47,239 nucleotides of DNA, taken from the NCBI RefSeq assembly GCF_000701665.1, contig NZ_JNJN01000019.1, positions 1 through 47,239 of the forward strand, in the 5' to 3' direction. This DNA is from Agathobaculum desmolans ATCC 43058 (GTDB lineage Bacteria > Bacillota > Clostridia > Oscillospirales > Butyricicoccaceae). The position numbers were made by a program, and so were the translations under genes. The notes beneath the pieces were generated by a model. The model was not told where the DNA came from, did not search any database, and was given only the letters and a program-made list of their open reading frames with translations. Within the stretch, counting starts at the first letter, position 1; the number at the start of each line of letters is the position of its first letter. Below are positions 7,125 to 14,229 of this stretch, in pieces.

Positions 7125-7789
7125 AAAAAGAAAAGAGAATCATGAATGTCATTGGTCAAGTAGATGAAAAGTACATTGAAGAAGCTGCACCTAAAAAAGA
7201 GGCAAAGAAAAAACTTATTGGGTTCAAGTGGACGAAAATAGCTGCTTGTGCCTGCTTGCTGCTTGTTTTGCCGCTAACCGCATTCGTCGTTGATATTATT
7301 CAATATGGAGAAGATTTGCTAAAAGCTGTGACACCGATTTCTGGAGATGTAGCTCCTATGGTCTATGTAAATGATAAGCTTTATCAGATTGTTGATGATC
7401 CAACCGACCTTACAGATAGCAATTTGATTTTTTTAGGGGAAATTGAAAGCAGGGTTCCTTCATCACAGGAGCCGAAAGAAAATTTCCAAACAAATGATGA
7501 CATTGTGGGAGCCGAGGTATACCAATATAATCGTGATATTGTAGTTCTATTTAACGGCAAGTATTATCTATATCTATACAAGAATCGAGAAAATACTTCA
7601 AATGAAACTGTTGAATTTGATGGACAGCTATTCAGCAAATCTGACTTGTCCGAAGAAACTCTTGAATGGCTCAAATGGTATAATTCGTTATCACCAGAGG
7701 AGCAACTTGCCGTTAGCTCAATCCCCGCCGACTTAAACACCTATGATGGCTCAGGAACATCAGAGGCAGATGCAAATAGCTCTAATTGA
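7121..7789 (+). CDS. Membrane-anchored anti-sigma factor (putative)
   Basis: The 222-residue protein has a short cytoplasmic N-terminus (MNVIGQVDEKYIEEAAP), a basic stretch KKEAKKKLIGFKW, one transmembrane segment at about 38-60 (IAACACLLLVLPLTAFVV) and an extracytoplasmic domain of about 160 residues. That domain has the motifs VYVNDKLYQIVDD and LFNGKYYLYLYK and a Ser/Ala/Asp-rich end. Translation is coupled to the ECF sigma gene by a four-base overlap. The arrangement is typical of sigma/anti-sigma pairs in which the outer domain senses an external signal. Anti-sigma function is inferred from context; the outer domain is not recognised. Confidence 0.75.
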   Translation: MKKEKRIMNVIGQVDEKYIEEAAPKKEAKKKLIGFKWTKIAACACLLLVLPLTAFVVDIIQYGEDLLKAVTPISGDVAPMVYVNDKLYQIVDDPTDLTDSNLIFLGEIESRVPSSQEPKENFQTNDDIVGAEVYQYNRDIVVLFNGKYYLYLYKNRENTSNETVEFDGQLFSKSDLSEETLEWLKWYNSLSPEEQLAVSSIPADLNTYDGSGTSEADANSSN

Positions 7790-7928
7790 TACAGATCGGA
7801 GACGGTCGAAACAGCTTCACTTTATATTTGCTGTAGAGAGTCTTTTGTTCTTTCTCTGAATTAAATTATCTTAGAGTGTTCCCTTCTGGGGGGACCATGT
7901 TGAACCCAGGCTCGGTCCAGCAAAAAGG

Positions 7929-7963
7929 CGCAGTCATCCCTTGGCGGGATGACTGCGTTTTTT
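7929..7963. terminator. Intrinsic terminator between convergent operons
   Basis: CGCAGTCATCCC, loop TTGGC, complementary arm, then TTTTTT. It separates the sigma/anti-sigma operon from the leftward operon ending at 7968. Confidence 0.85.
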
Positions 7964-7967
7964 CGGC

Positions 7968-8225
7968 TCACCGTACTGTATAGAGGTTGGATGTATTACT
8001 GCCATTCTCACGATGGCGAGCGACCTTTTGCAGATAGCCACTCTTCTCCAGATCTGCCAGCGCCCGCTTGACCGTAGAGCGGGACAGATGCAGCTCTTTG
8101 GCAATGGTCTTGATACCGGGCCAGCACTCCCCTTTCTTATTGGAGCGATCCCGGAGATACATATAGACTGCCCTCGCTCTGGAGGGCAGTTCCGTATCTG
8201 CATATATGGTTCCGAAATAACTCAT
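7968..8225 (-). CDS. Winged-helix DNA-binding protein (HTH_36-like)
   Basis: The 85-residue protein starts MSYFGTIYADTELPSRARAV and carries a winged-helix domain (YLRDRSNKKGECWPGIKTIA, ELHLSRSTVKRALADL, EKSGYLQKVARHRENG), ending NLYTVR. The pattern of a pre-HTH helix, then a Ser-rich recognition helix, matches HTH_36 domains found in replication or conjugation regulators of Firmicutes mobile elements. AAGGAAGG precedes the ATG at 8225; an upstream extension to 8396 lacks a ribosome site and overlaps the next gene. It is last in a leftward operon with the ArdA-like gene. The GC content is higher than in the island to its left. Confidence 0.75.
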   Translation of the reverse strand: MSYFGTIYADTELPSRARAVYMYLRDRSNKKGECWPGIKTIAKELHLSRSTVKRALADLEKSGYLQKVARHRENGSNTSNLYTVR

Positions 8226-8238
8226 AGATATTCCTTCC

Positions 8239-8427
8239 TTATGTCCGGATCTGCGGCTTATGACCTTCGTGCTTGTCATGCAAGGATTGCGCTTGTGCAA
8301 GTCCACCACGGTTGGAAACCGCATAGCCAGTGCTTTCTTCATCTTGTGCCGCTTTTTGTCTGGGCAGGTTGGCTTCCAGCGCCTTCCTATCCGCATAGGC
8401 TACCGTGCGGTTGGCTCGTTCCGGCAC
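8239..8427 (-). CDS. Small hypothetical protein overlapping ardA-like gene
   Basis: This 62-residue frame starts with GTG inside the 3' end of the ArdA-like gene (28-base overlap) and ends 13 bases before the HTH gene. It is hydrophilic (MPERANRTVAYADRKALEA, ending KPQIRT) and shows no recognisable domain or good ribosome site. The tight packing between two real genes and full use of the gap are the only arguments for it. It might be a fragment of a larger mobile-element protein. Confidence 0.35.
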   Translation of the reverse strand: MPERANRTVAYADRKALEANLPRQKAAQDEESTGYAVSNRGGLAQAQSLHDKHEGHKPQIRT

Positions 8428-9215
8428 AGCATAAGGTCATCCGTCTCAAAGTCGATGGCTGCATCCAGTTCATCGGGCAGCTGGCTTTCATAGGAAACCA
8501 GATTCACGTGCGCTGTATCCATTCCGGCACGACACAGCATACGCTCCAGCCGCGTCTCCGGCATCGGGAGCAGCAGCTCCAATTCCTGTCCTGCATTCGA
8601 TGACAAGGTGACCTCTAAAACAGGGGGCTTGTAGGCATAGAGCGGGAAGTTCCGGCCATCGTAGAACTGTTCCATCTTCAGTGCGTTTTCATAGAGGACA
8701 CCATAAGGGGTCACTTTCCCTTCCTGATTGCACAGCAGGTTCAGACTTTCCTGTCTGCCATCCACTCGGTTGTATTCCTCGACACTTGCAGAGCCGCCGT
8801 GGATGGTGAGATAGTGCTGTTTTCCAGCAGCGTCCAAGTCGGCAAAATTACCGACCACAGTGACCTGCTGACAGTTGAAGGTCAGATTGATCAACTCCAG
8901 AACATTGCTGACTCCCTTGGCGTAGGCCAGAGCCTGAAACTGCTCCATTTCATAATAATCAAAGCTATCCAGTCGCTGAATCAGAAAATCCAGCTCATCC
9001 AGATTGACCAAGGTCTGCTCCAGCCTGTGGAGGATAGGCGGAACGCCAATCAAACGATCCACCTGACAATCTCGCTCTACATAGTCACCGATTTCCAGCG
9101 GCTCTAAGAGTTCCAGCACATGGTCATATTCCTCATCCGGGATGGGAAACGGAATGGTTGCTACTCCGTATTCCGAATGCTTGGGATTGCTCAATTCTGC
9201 CTGCATGGTTTTCAT
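8400..9215 (-). CDS. ArdA-like antirestriction protein
   Basis: The 271-residue acidic protein contains an ArdA-type region from about residue 25 to 190 (LEIGDYVERDCQVDRLIG, ELDFLIQRLDSFDYYEMEQF, LAYAKGVSNVLELINLTFN). In ArdA proteins the acidic surface mimics B-form DNA and blocks type I restriction enzymes, protecting an incoming element. A second part (about 195-271) with LELLLPMPETRLERML is typical of longer versions on clostridial conjugative elements. AAAGGAG precedes the ATG at 9215. It is second in a leftward operon after the Cys-rich gene at 9237-9866. The assignment is by pattern, so exact antirestriction activity is unproven. Confidence 0.7.
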   Translation of the reverse strand: MKTMQAELSNPKHSEYGVATIPFPIPDEEYDHVLELLEPLEIGDYVERDCQVDRLIGVPPILHRLEQTLVNLDELDFLIQRLDSFDYYEMEQFQALAYAKGVSNVLELINLTFNCQQVTVVGNFADLDAAGKQHYLTIHGGSASVEEYNRVDGRQESLNLLCNQEGKVTPYGVLYENALKMEQFYDGRNFPLYAYKPPVLEVTLSSNAGQELELLLPMPETRLERMLCRAGMDTAHVNLVSYESQLPDELDAAIDFETDDLMLCRNEPTAR

Positions 9216-9236
9216 TGCATCACTCCTTTGCTTATT

Positions 9237-9866
9237 TTACAAAATCACATCCCCAAAGCTGGCCAGAAGCAGAGCGCCTGTAATCAGTTGGAACGCCTCA
9301 TCTGTAACCAGTTCCGGGGATGTGAGATCGCCAGTAGTAATGTTTCGCCCGCCATCTGCAATGGCCTTGGCTGCCTGATAAACTGAATACTGCTCTGTGG
9401 TCAGATTTCTCAGCTTTACATGGTCGAAATCAAAACCTTTACCATCCATGTGCCAAATGACCTTTTCCCAGACGGCATCGTAGGCGGTAAGCAGATAGAG
9501 GGCCGCTTTGTTTTCTTTAGACATCCGATAAAAGCGGTCGTGCCACCGCTGCCAACGCTGACGGTGGGGTTCGTTCCGGAAGAAACAAAGTTCGTGATCC
9601 AGCAGGAACACATCCAGCCGTTTCAGCAGGCTGGGATATCTGCGATACATTGTCCATGCCAAATCGTCCAGAGAAAGTTTTCCGCTGGTGATCCGGTCAT
9701 TGAGGTAAGTGCATTGCGTCAGGCGGCATGGCTGCTTTCGGTTGCGTTTATTGCACAGCCTGCAATCCGTGACTGTGTTTTCTTTTCTGTGATCAAAGCC
9801 GGGGACGAGCATCATCTCTCTTTCCAGCTCCCAAAGGGGTGTGCCTCTGAAGAAACATTGCGACAT
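9237..9866 (-). CDS. Cys-motif hypothetical protein of mobile-element operon
   Basis: This 209-residue protein has an N-terminal Cys cluster (DCRLCNKRNRKQPCRLTQC, about residues 34-52) that resembles a four-Cys metal-binding site. A Trp/Arg-rich middle follows (RQRWQRWHDRFYRMS), then a helical C-terminus (TEQYSVYQAAKAIADGGRNI). AAAGGAG precedes the ATG. It is first in the leftward operon with the ArdA-like and HTH genes. An intrinsic terminator-like hairpin (9897-9930) lies just before its ribosome site, suggesting attenuation. Similar genes occur on Firmicutes integrative elements, but I cannot name a function. Confidence 0.7.
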   Translation of the reverse strand: MSQCFFRGTPLWELEREMMLVPGFDHRKENTVTDCRLCNKRNRKQPCRLTQCTYLNDRITSGKLSLDDLAWTMYRRYPSLLKRLDVFLLDHELCFFRNEPHRQRWQRWHDRFYRMSKENKAALYLLTAYDAVWEKVIWHMDGKGFDFDHVKLRNLTTEQYSVYQAAKAIADGGRNITTGDLTSPELVTDEAFQLITGALLLASFGDVIL

Positions 9867-9896
9867 GATAAAAAACTCCTTTACTTGATAATAAAA

Positions 9897-9930
9897 AAGG
9901 CCGGAGTCTTATTTCTAAAACTCCGGCCTT
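9897..9930 (-). terminator. Leader terminator / attenuator hairpin
   Basis: A 10-bp stem AAGGCCGGAG against CTCCGGCCTT is followed, in minus-strand reading, by a U-run and then by the ribosome site of the gene at 9866. It is either the terminator of a lost upstream gene or a leader attenuator. Confidence 0.7.
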
Positions 9931-10324
9931 AAACCATTTTCTATTCCATTGTCATTTCCTTCGATTTTAGGTGGCGCCCTTTTTTAATTGTTCTGATTTT
10001 TAAGCTCCACCGTTGTTTTCGTGATTTCGAATTTCTGCATTTTTAGGGGGGATTTCACTGTCTTAGGGGTAGCGCCCTTTTTGAAATGTGGGGAAAATGA
10101 AAAAGGGCGCCAGTCTGATGATCTGTTCACGACCAACAAATTGACGCCCTAAAGATTGTCTATTTTATTTTGAGAAAAAGTAGCGCCCTTTTTGAAAAAC
10201 TCAGCTTCAAAAAGGGCGCCACCTGCGTTTATGCTCCCAAACTCCGAAATATGCGAGTTCAAACCCCTCCAGTTGGTGGAAAAGGCTCGTTGGCATCTTT
10301 GGAAACAGAGCTTATTTTTTGGCA
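9931..10324. other. Non-coding junction of island and chromosome
   Basis: No supported gene is present. Its main content is the GCGCCC repeat cluster (9973-10220). It lies between the mobile-element operon and the tRNA-Leu genes and could include an element end. Confidence 0.5.
9973..10220. repeat. Cluster of GCGCCC-T repeats with hairpins
   Basis: The word GCGCCCTTTTT occurs at 9974-9984, 10072-10082 and 10183-10193, and in inverse at 10100-10110 and 10209-10219; a shorter GACGCCCT is at 10143-10150. Two inverted pairs form hairpins. The best is at 10183-10219: 14 bp perfect (GCGCCCTTTTTGAA) with a 9-base loop. No coding sense is seen. Confidence 0.7.
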
Positions 10325-10391
10325 TAAAAAAAGCCGAAACACCTTGATTCTCTAAGGCTTTACGCCTTGGCATCAAAAGTGTTTCGGTTTT
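10325..10391 (-). terminator. Terminator of the tRNA-Leu operon
   Basis: In minus-strand reading AAAACCGAAACAC pairs with GTGTTTCGG, followed by a T-run. An inner AAGGC/GCCTT hairpin sits in the loop. It lies two bases past the CCA end of tRNA-Leu(CAG). Confidence 0.75.
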
Positions 10392-10392
10392 C

Positions 10393-10478
10393 TGGTGCGG
10401 ATGGGGGGACTTGAACCCCCACGTCCTTGCGAACACTAGCACCTGAAGCTAGCGCGTCTGCCATTCCGCCACATCCGC
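10393..10478 (-). tRNA. tRNA-Leu (CAG)
   Basis: The minus strand reads as a class II tRNA. The acceptor is GCGGATG paired to CATCCGC with encoded CCA; the anticodon stem CTAGC/GCTAG encloses loop TTCAGGT (anticodon CAG); a long variable arm and the T-loop GTTCAAGTC follow. Length with CCA is 86 bases. The CCA end faces the foreign region to the left, the usual orientation for element integration at a tRNA 3' end. Confidence 0.95.
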
Positions 10479-10506
10479 ATATTTGTTTGTCTCGCACTTG
10501 AGAAGG

Positions 10507-10591
10507 TGGTGCGAGTGACGGGACTTGAACCCGTACGTCGATTGACACACGCCCCTCAAACGTGCCTGTCTACCAGTTCCAGCACACTCGC
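10507..10591 (-). tRNA. tRNA-Leu (GAG)
   Basis: The minus strand reads as a class II tRNA. The acceptor is GCGAGTG/CACTCGC; the anticodon stem is CACGT/GCGTG with loop TTGAGGG (anticodon GAG). A long variable arm, T-loop GTTCAAGTC and encoded CCA complete it. It is 28 bases upstream of tRNA-Leu(CAG) and shares its promoter at 10636-10664. Confidence 0.95.
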
Positions 10592-10635
10592 ATTTCCTTT
10601 GGTATCGAGTCGCTTCACTGTCAGCGACAATATGT

Positions 10636-10664
10636 ATTATATCGGATGAGGGGCATAATGTCAA
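10636..10664 (-). promoter_or_regulatory. Consensus promoter of the tRNA-Leu pair
   Basis: In minus-strand reading TTGACA (10664-10659), a 17-bp spacer and TATAAT (10641-10636): perfect consensus, about 45 bp before the first tRNA. Confidence 0.9.
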
Positions 10665-10682
10665 CATCTTTTTTCATTTTTT

Positions 10683-11672
10683 TTATTTTTTTTCAAAAGC
10701 CGAAAAAATGTCCTTGGAAGGGATTTCTGATGCCCGCCATGCGATGAGCTGTGCGGCAATCGAAACGGCGATCTCCTCTGGTGTTTCTGCTCCAATCGCA
10801 AGGCCGATCGGGGTAATGATGCGGGAGGATGCCTGCGGAAAGCCCTCTTCCTTCAAACGGGCGAACAGCGCATCACGCTTGCGGCGGCTGCCCATCAATC
10901 CGATATAAGACGCAGGGGTGCGCAGAGCAAACCGGATCGCATGGGTATCGCCCTCATGTCCGCGGGTCATGATGCAGAGCGCGTCACTGTCCGTGGGCGC
11001 CAGCGGGCCGGTCAATACCTGATCCAACTGTTCGTATGATGTGGTGACCGTATGCTCTGCATGAGGAAAGCGGTCGGGGGAGCAGAATGCTGTCCGGTCG
11101 TCTACCACCAGACAGCGGAAGTCCAGCCGGTGCAGCAGCTCAGCCAGCGCACATGAAACATGACCGCCGCCGAACAGATAAACGCGCTCGGACTGCCGCA
11201 GCGGGAGCAACAGGCATTCCTGCCCGCAGAGGAAGGCAAGGACAGGGCGATCCGGCAGTACGGAATCCTGCCGGCAAAAGGGGGCGCCGCCGTGCAGCGG
11301 CAGCGCAAGGCAGGCATCCGTGCCGCTGTGGTGAAGCTGCAGCAGCTGCGTGAGCGGTAAAGGATCGGTCAGCGGCGTGAACAGCACATCGGCAGTGCCG
11401 CCGCAGACCATGCCGAGACTGCCCGCCTGCCGGTTATCCAGAACGAACTGTTCGCACCGGGGGACTGCGGGTGCGGCGGCAGCAAGCTGCAGGCAGCGAT
11501 GCTCCAGCAGACCGCCGCCGATTGTGCCGCACAGCAGGCCATTATGATCTGCCAGCATGCATGCGCCGATCTTTCGTGGGGTGGAGCCGCTGGACCGCAC
11601 GATCGAAATCAGAACAGGAGTTCGGCCGCTGTGCAGGGTTTCCAGTGCGGCGGTGAGCAGTTGTTCGATCAT
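10683..11672 (-). CDS. xdhC: XdhC/CoxI-family molybdenum hydroxylase maturation protein
   Basis: The 329-residue protein has the XdhC N-terminal domain (about 1-90, IVRSSGSTPRKIGACMLA, GTIGGGLLEHRC) and the C-terminal Rossmann domain (about 155-300, VYLFGGGHVSCALAELL, MTRGHEGDTHAIRFAL, YIGLMGSRRKRDALF). XdhC proteins bind the molybdenum cofactor, promote its sulfuration and insert it into xanthine dehydrogenase-type enzymes. AAGGAGG precedes the ATG at 11672; an upstream extension is rejected. It is last in the eight-gene leftward molybdenum operon and overlaps modC by four bases. With YqeB and YqeC nearby, the client is probably a selenium-dependent hydroxylase encoded elsewhere. Confidence 0.92.
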   Translation of the reverse strand: MIEQLLTAALETLHSGRTPVLISIVRSSGSTPRKIGACMLADHNGLLCGTIGGGLLEHRCLQLAAAAPAVPRCEQFVLDNRQAGSLGMVCGGTADVLFTPLTDPLPLTQLLQLHHSGTDACLALPLHGGAPFCRQDSVLPDRPVLAFLCGQECLLLPLRQSERVYLFGGGHVSCALAELLHRLDFRCLVVDDRTAFCSPDRFPHAEHTVTTSYEQLDQVLTGPLAPTDSDALCIMTRGHEGDTHAIRFALRTPASYIGLMGSRRKRDALFARLKEEGFPQASSRIITPIGLAIGAETPEEIAVSIAAQLIAWRASEIPSKDIFSAFEKK

Positions 11673-12733
11673 AAGGAAACCTCCTTGGGGTCGTTTGTGA
11701 GCAAAAGGATGTCCTGCGGATCGATGCCGAGCGCTTCGGGCAGCGGGTGGGGCAGGCGGTCGCGGGGAACGCGCCACCACAGCGGCGGCGCGTGGGGATC
11801 CTGCCCGGCAGAGCGGAACAGCAGGATGGTTTCAAATGGTTCCTCGACCCGTTCGACCCAGTGCACGGGAAAACGGTTATGCGGCTGTGACGGGTCAAAG
11901 GCGTGGGCATGCAGACCGACGGCACAAAGCGTATCCGGGACAGGTCGGGAGGTGGTCAGACATAATCCCAATGACGGCAGACGGACTGTGTGCGGTGCGG
12001 CTTTGACTGCACAGAAAATGTTTTTGCAGCCGGTCAGCCGGGCGGCACTTTCCGTGCGGGGGTCGGAGAACACCGCGCGGGTATCGCCGCAGCGCGTGAT
12101 GCAGCCGTGCTCCATTACGCACAAACGGCTGCACAGGCGGTAGGCTTCGTCACGGCTGTGCGTGACCAGAAGTGCCTGCCGTCCATAGCTGCGCAGCAGG
12201 GAAAGGAGCTGCGGCTGCAGCCGGTCGCGCAGATGGCTGTCCAGTGCGGAGAACGGCTCGTCGAGCAGCAGCAGGCGGGGTTCGGCGGCGAGCATGCGTG
12301 CCAGTGCGGCGCGCTGTGCCTGCCCGCCCGAAAGCTGCGCCGGGCGGTGGTCTTCCAGACCGGACAGCGCAAGCGTTTGGCACAGCGCATGCAGGCGGCG
12401 CTCCCGCTCGGCCTTGTCCCGAAAGCGGCGCAGACCGCACAGAATATTCTGCCGCACGGTCATGTGCGGGAACAGCGCGTACTGCTGAAACAGCAGGCCG
12501 ACACCGCGCTGCTGCGGCGGCAGGTCGATGCCGCGTGCGCTGTCAAACAACGGCTGACCGTCCAGAATGATCCGCCCCGCATCCGGCCGCAGAACCCCGG
12601 CAATGCATTGCAGCGTCATGCTTTTGCCGCAGCCGGAAGCGCCGAGCAGACCGGTCACTGCATCTTCGGTATCAAAATGTACATTCAGTGCAAAACTGCC
12701 CACCTGTTTGCGGATATGCACGGAAAGGCTCAT
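11669..12733 (-). CDS. modC: Molybdate ABC transporter ATP-binding protein ModC
   Basis: The 354-residue ATPase has a Walker A GASGCGKS (31-38), signature LSGGQAQR (134-141), Walker B LLLLDEPFSALD (154-165) and H-loop VTHSRDEA. A C-terminal extension from about 230 corresponds to the TOBE/Mop region of ModC proteins. It energises molybdate uptake with ModB and ModA at the membrane. It overlaps modB and xdhC by four bases each, giving a translationally coupled modB-modC-xdhC run. The C-terminal region is less conserved and could bind oxyanions. Tungstate transport is the main alternative. Confidence 0.9.
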   Translation of the reverse strand: MSLSVHIRKQVGSFALNVHFDTEDAVTGLLGASGCGKSMTLQCIAGVLRPDAGRIILDGQPLFDSARGIDLPPQQRGVGLLFQQYALFPHMTVRQNILCGLRRFRDKAERERRLHALCQTLALSGLEDHRPAQLSGGQAQRAALARMLAAEPRLLLLDEPFSALDSHLRDRLQPQLLSLLRSYGRQALLVTHSRDEAYRLCSRLCVMEHGCITRCGDTRAVFSDPRTESAARLTGCKNIFCAVKAAPHTVRLPSLGLCLTTSRPVPDTLCAVGLHAHAFDPSQPHNRFPVHWVERVEEPFETILLFRSAGQDPHAPPLWWRVPRDRLPHPLPEALGIDPQDILLLTNDPKEVSL

Positions 12734-13398
12734 GTCCTGCCCTCCTGCTTCTGGCGGCGCTCCAGCAGGTTAACGGTCAGCAGCACCGCTGCCGAGATCG
12801 CCAGATTGACCAGCACCCAAAGCATGGCCTGCCCGTCCTCTCCGATGCGCCAGAGTTGATATACCGTGGTAGAAATGGTTGCGGTTCGGCCGGGGGTGTA
12901 GCCGATCAGCATACTGGTTGCGCCGTATTCCCCCAGTGCCCGCGCGAAGGCGAGCACCACACCGGCAAAAATCCCCTGCCGGCAGGCAGGCATCCGGATG
13001 CGCCAGAAAATATAAGTGTTGGAAAGCCCCAGCGTCTGTCCGGCCTGTGCAAGCGTGCGGTCAAAGCTTTCAAATGCGCCGCGCGCAGTGCGGTACAGCA
13101 GGGGAAAGGAAACGATGAAAGCGGCTGCGATCCCGCCGTACCAGTGCATGACAAGGGGAAAACCGAGCTGCTCCAGCATTTCGCCAAGCGGTTTGCGGCT
13201 GCCGAACAGCAGCAGCAGAAAGTAGCCCACCACCGTGGGGGGCAGGACAAGCGGCAGGGTAAGCGCCACATCCAGCACGCCCTTGACCAACCGCGGCAGG
13301 CGCGCCGCATAGTAGGCGGCGGCAATGCCGGTAAAAAATACAAGTACACTGCTTACTGCGGCGATGCGCAGCGAATTCCATAATGGAAACCAGTCCAT
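12730..13398 (-). CDS. modB: Molybdate ABC transporter permease ModB
   Basis: The 222-residue permease has about five hydrophobic spans and the coupling motif of binding-protein-dependent permeases (FARALGEYGATSMLIG, about residues 150-165). It starts MDWFPLWNSL, the typical MD-(W/F) start of ModB, and forms the membrane channel for molybdate. It overlaps modC by four bases and follows modA by 24 bp. The whole transporter modABC is thus embedded within the cofactor operon, coupling Mo uptake with Mo cofactor assembly. Confidence 0.92.
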   Translation of the reverse strand: MDWFPLWNSLRIAAVSSVLVFFTGIAAAYYAARLPRLVKGVLDVALTLPLVLPPTVVGYFLLLLFGSRKPLGEMLEQLGFPLVMHWYGGIAAAFIVSFPLLYRTARGAFESFDRTLAQAGQTLGLSNTYIFWRIRMPACRQGIFAGVVLAFARALGEYGATSMLIGYTPGRTATISTTVYQLWRIGEDGQAMLWVLVNLAISAAVLLTVNLLERRQKQEGRT

Positions 13399-13422
13399 CG
13401 TGTCACCTCTGGTATGGGCGGC

Positions 13423-14220
13423 TTATTCTGCGCGGGAAAAGCCGACCGCTTCAAATTCTGCCGCTGCAGCTTCCCCGGTAAGATACGTGAGAAAGGCCTG
13501 TGCGGCTTCCGGCTGCGCGGAAGAAGATGTGACCGCCGCGGGATAGATGACCTGTCCGCACATGGCGGGTGTAGCCTGATCTATGACCGTCAGGTTGGCG
13601 CTGAACGCATCTGTGGCGTAGATGATGCCGGCGTCTACGCTGCCCTCCCGCACCTGTGTGGTGACTTCCTTGACGTTGGTGCCATAGGTCAGGCAGCCGG
13701 AGGCGGCAAGCGCGGCCTCATCCAGCGTAAAATAACGCAGGATTTTTTGCGTATACTGGCCGACCGGCACATCGCTGTTGCCCATTGCGAGCAGGATATC
13801 GCCCTGACGCAGACGGTTCGCCAAGGCATCTAAGCTGTCCAGCCCGGCGGGGTTGCCATCCGGGACGGCAAGCACGACCTTGTTTTCCAGCAGATCGGTG
13901 CGGCTGTTCGGATCGATCAGACTGGCATCTGCAAGGGCGTTCATCTGCTTTTGCCCGGCGGAGAAAAACAGGTCGCACACTGCGCCCTGTTCGATCTGCG
14001 TTTGCAGCGTGCCGGAGGAGTCAAAATTGAAGCGCAGTGTTACCTCCGGTGCGGCGGAGCGGTAATTTTCTGCAATCTGTGTGAGGGCTTCGGTCAAACT
14101 GGCGGCGGCAAACACGGTCAGTTCGGTCTGTGCTGCCGTGTGGCCGGCAGTGGGGGCGCCACAGGCGGTCAGATTAAGCAGAACCGCAGCCAATAGGATA
14201 CAAAATGTTTTTTTCATCAT
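13423..14220 (-). CDS. modA: Molybdate-binding lipoprotein ModA
   Basis: The 265-residue protein has a lipoprotein signal (KKTFCILLAAVLLNLTACG, lipobox LTAC with Cys 20) and a mature domain of the molybdate-binding class (LTVFAAASLTEALTQIA, FNFDSSGTLQTQIEQG, CDLFFSAGQKQMNAL, GNSDVPVGQYTQKIL). It is the extracellular lipid-anchored receptor that delivers molybdate to ModBC. AAAGGAG precedes tandem ATG codons. It sits between the MOSC-MogA fusion gene and modB. The motifs fit molybdate; tungstate cannot be excluded. Confidence 0.93.
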   Translation of the reverse strand: MMKKTFCILLAAVLLNLTACGAPTAGHTAAQTELTVFAAASLTEALTQIAENYRSAAPEVTLRFNFDSSGTLQTQIEQGAVCDLFFSAGQKQMNALADASLIDPNSRTDLLENKVVLAVPDGNPAGLDSLDALANRLRQGDILLAMGNSDVPVGQYTQKILRYFTLDEAALAASGCLTYGTNVKEVTTQVREGSVDAGIIYATDAFSANLTVIDQATPAMCGQVIYPAAVTSSSAQPEAAQAFLTYLTGEAAAAEFEAVGFSRAE

Positions 14221-14229
14221 AAGGCTCCT

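Noticed and set aside
7879-7920. GGACC...GGTCC segment with a GGTTCAA word, considered as an attachment site
   Set aside because: Only a 5-bp stem and a short tRNA-like word; no matching copy elsewhere in the window.
9973-10220. GCGCCC repeats considered as a CRISPR array
   Set aside because: Repeat units are short, occur in both orientations and have irregular spacing; there are no cas genes.
10255-10284. GAGTTCAAACCCCTCC segment resembling a tRNA T-arm and 3' end
   Set aside because: The flanking bases cannot form a T-stem or acceptor stem, so it is not a tRNA fragment or a clear attachment duplicate.
10149-10667. Open frames overlapping the tRNA-Leu genes on the minus strand
   Set aside because: They read through two clear tRNA genes and a terminator and have no ribosome sites or protein-like composition.
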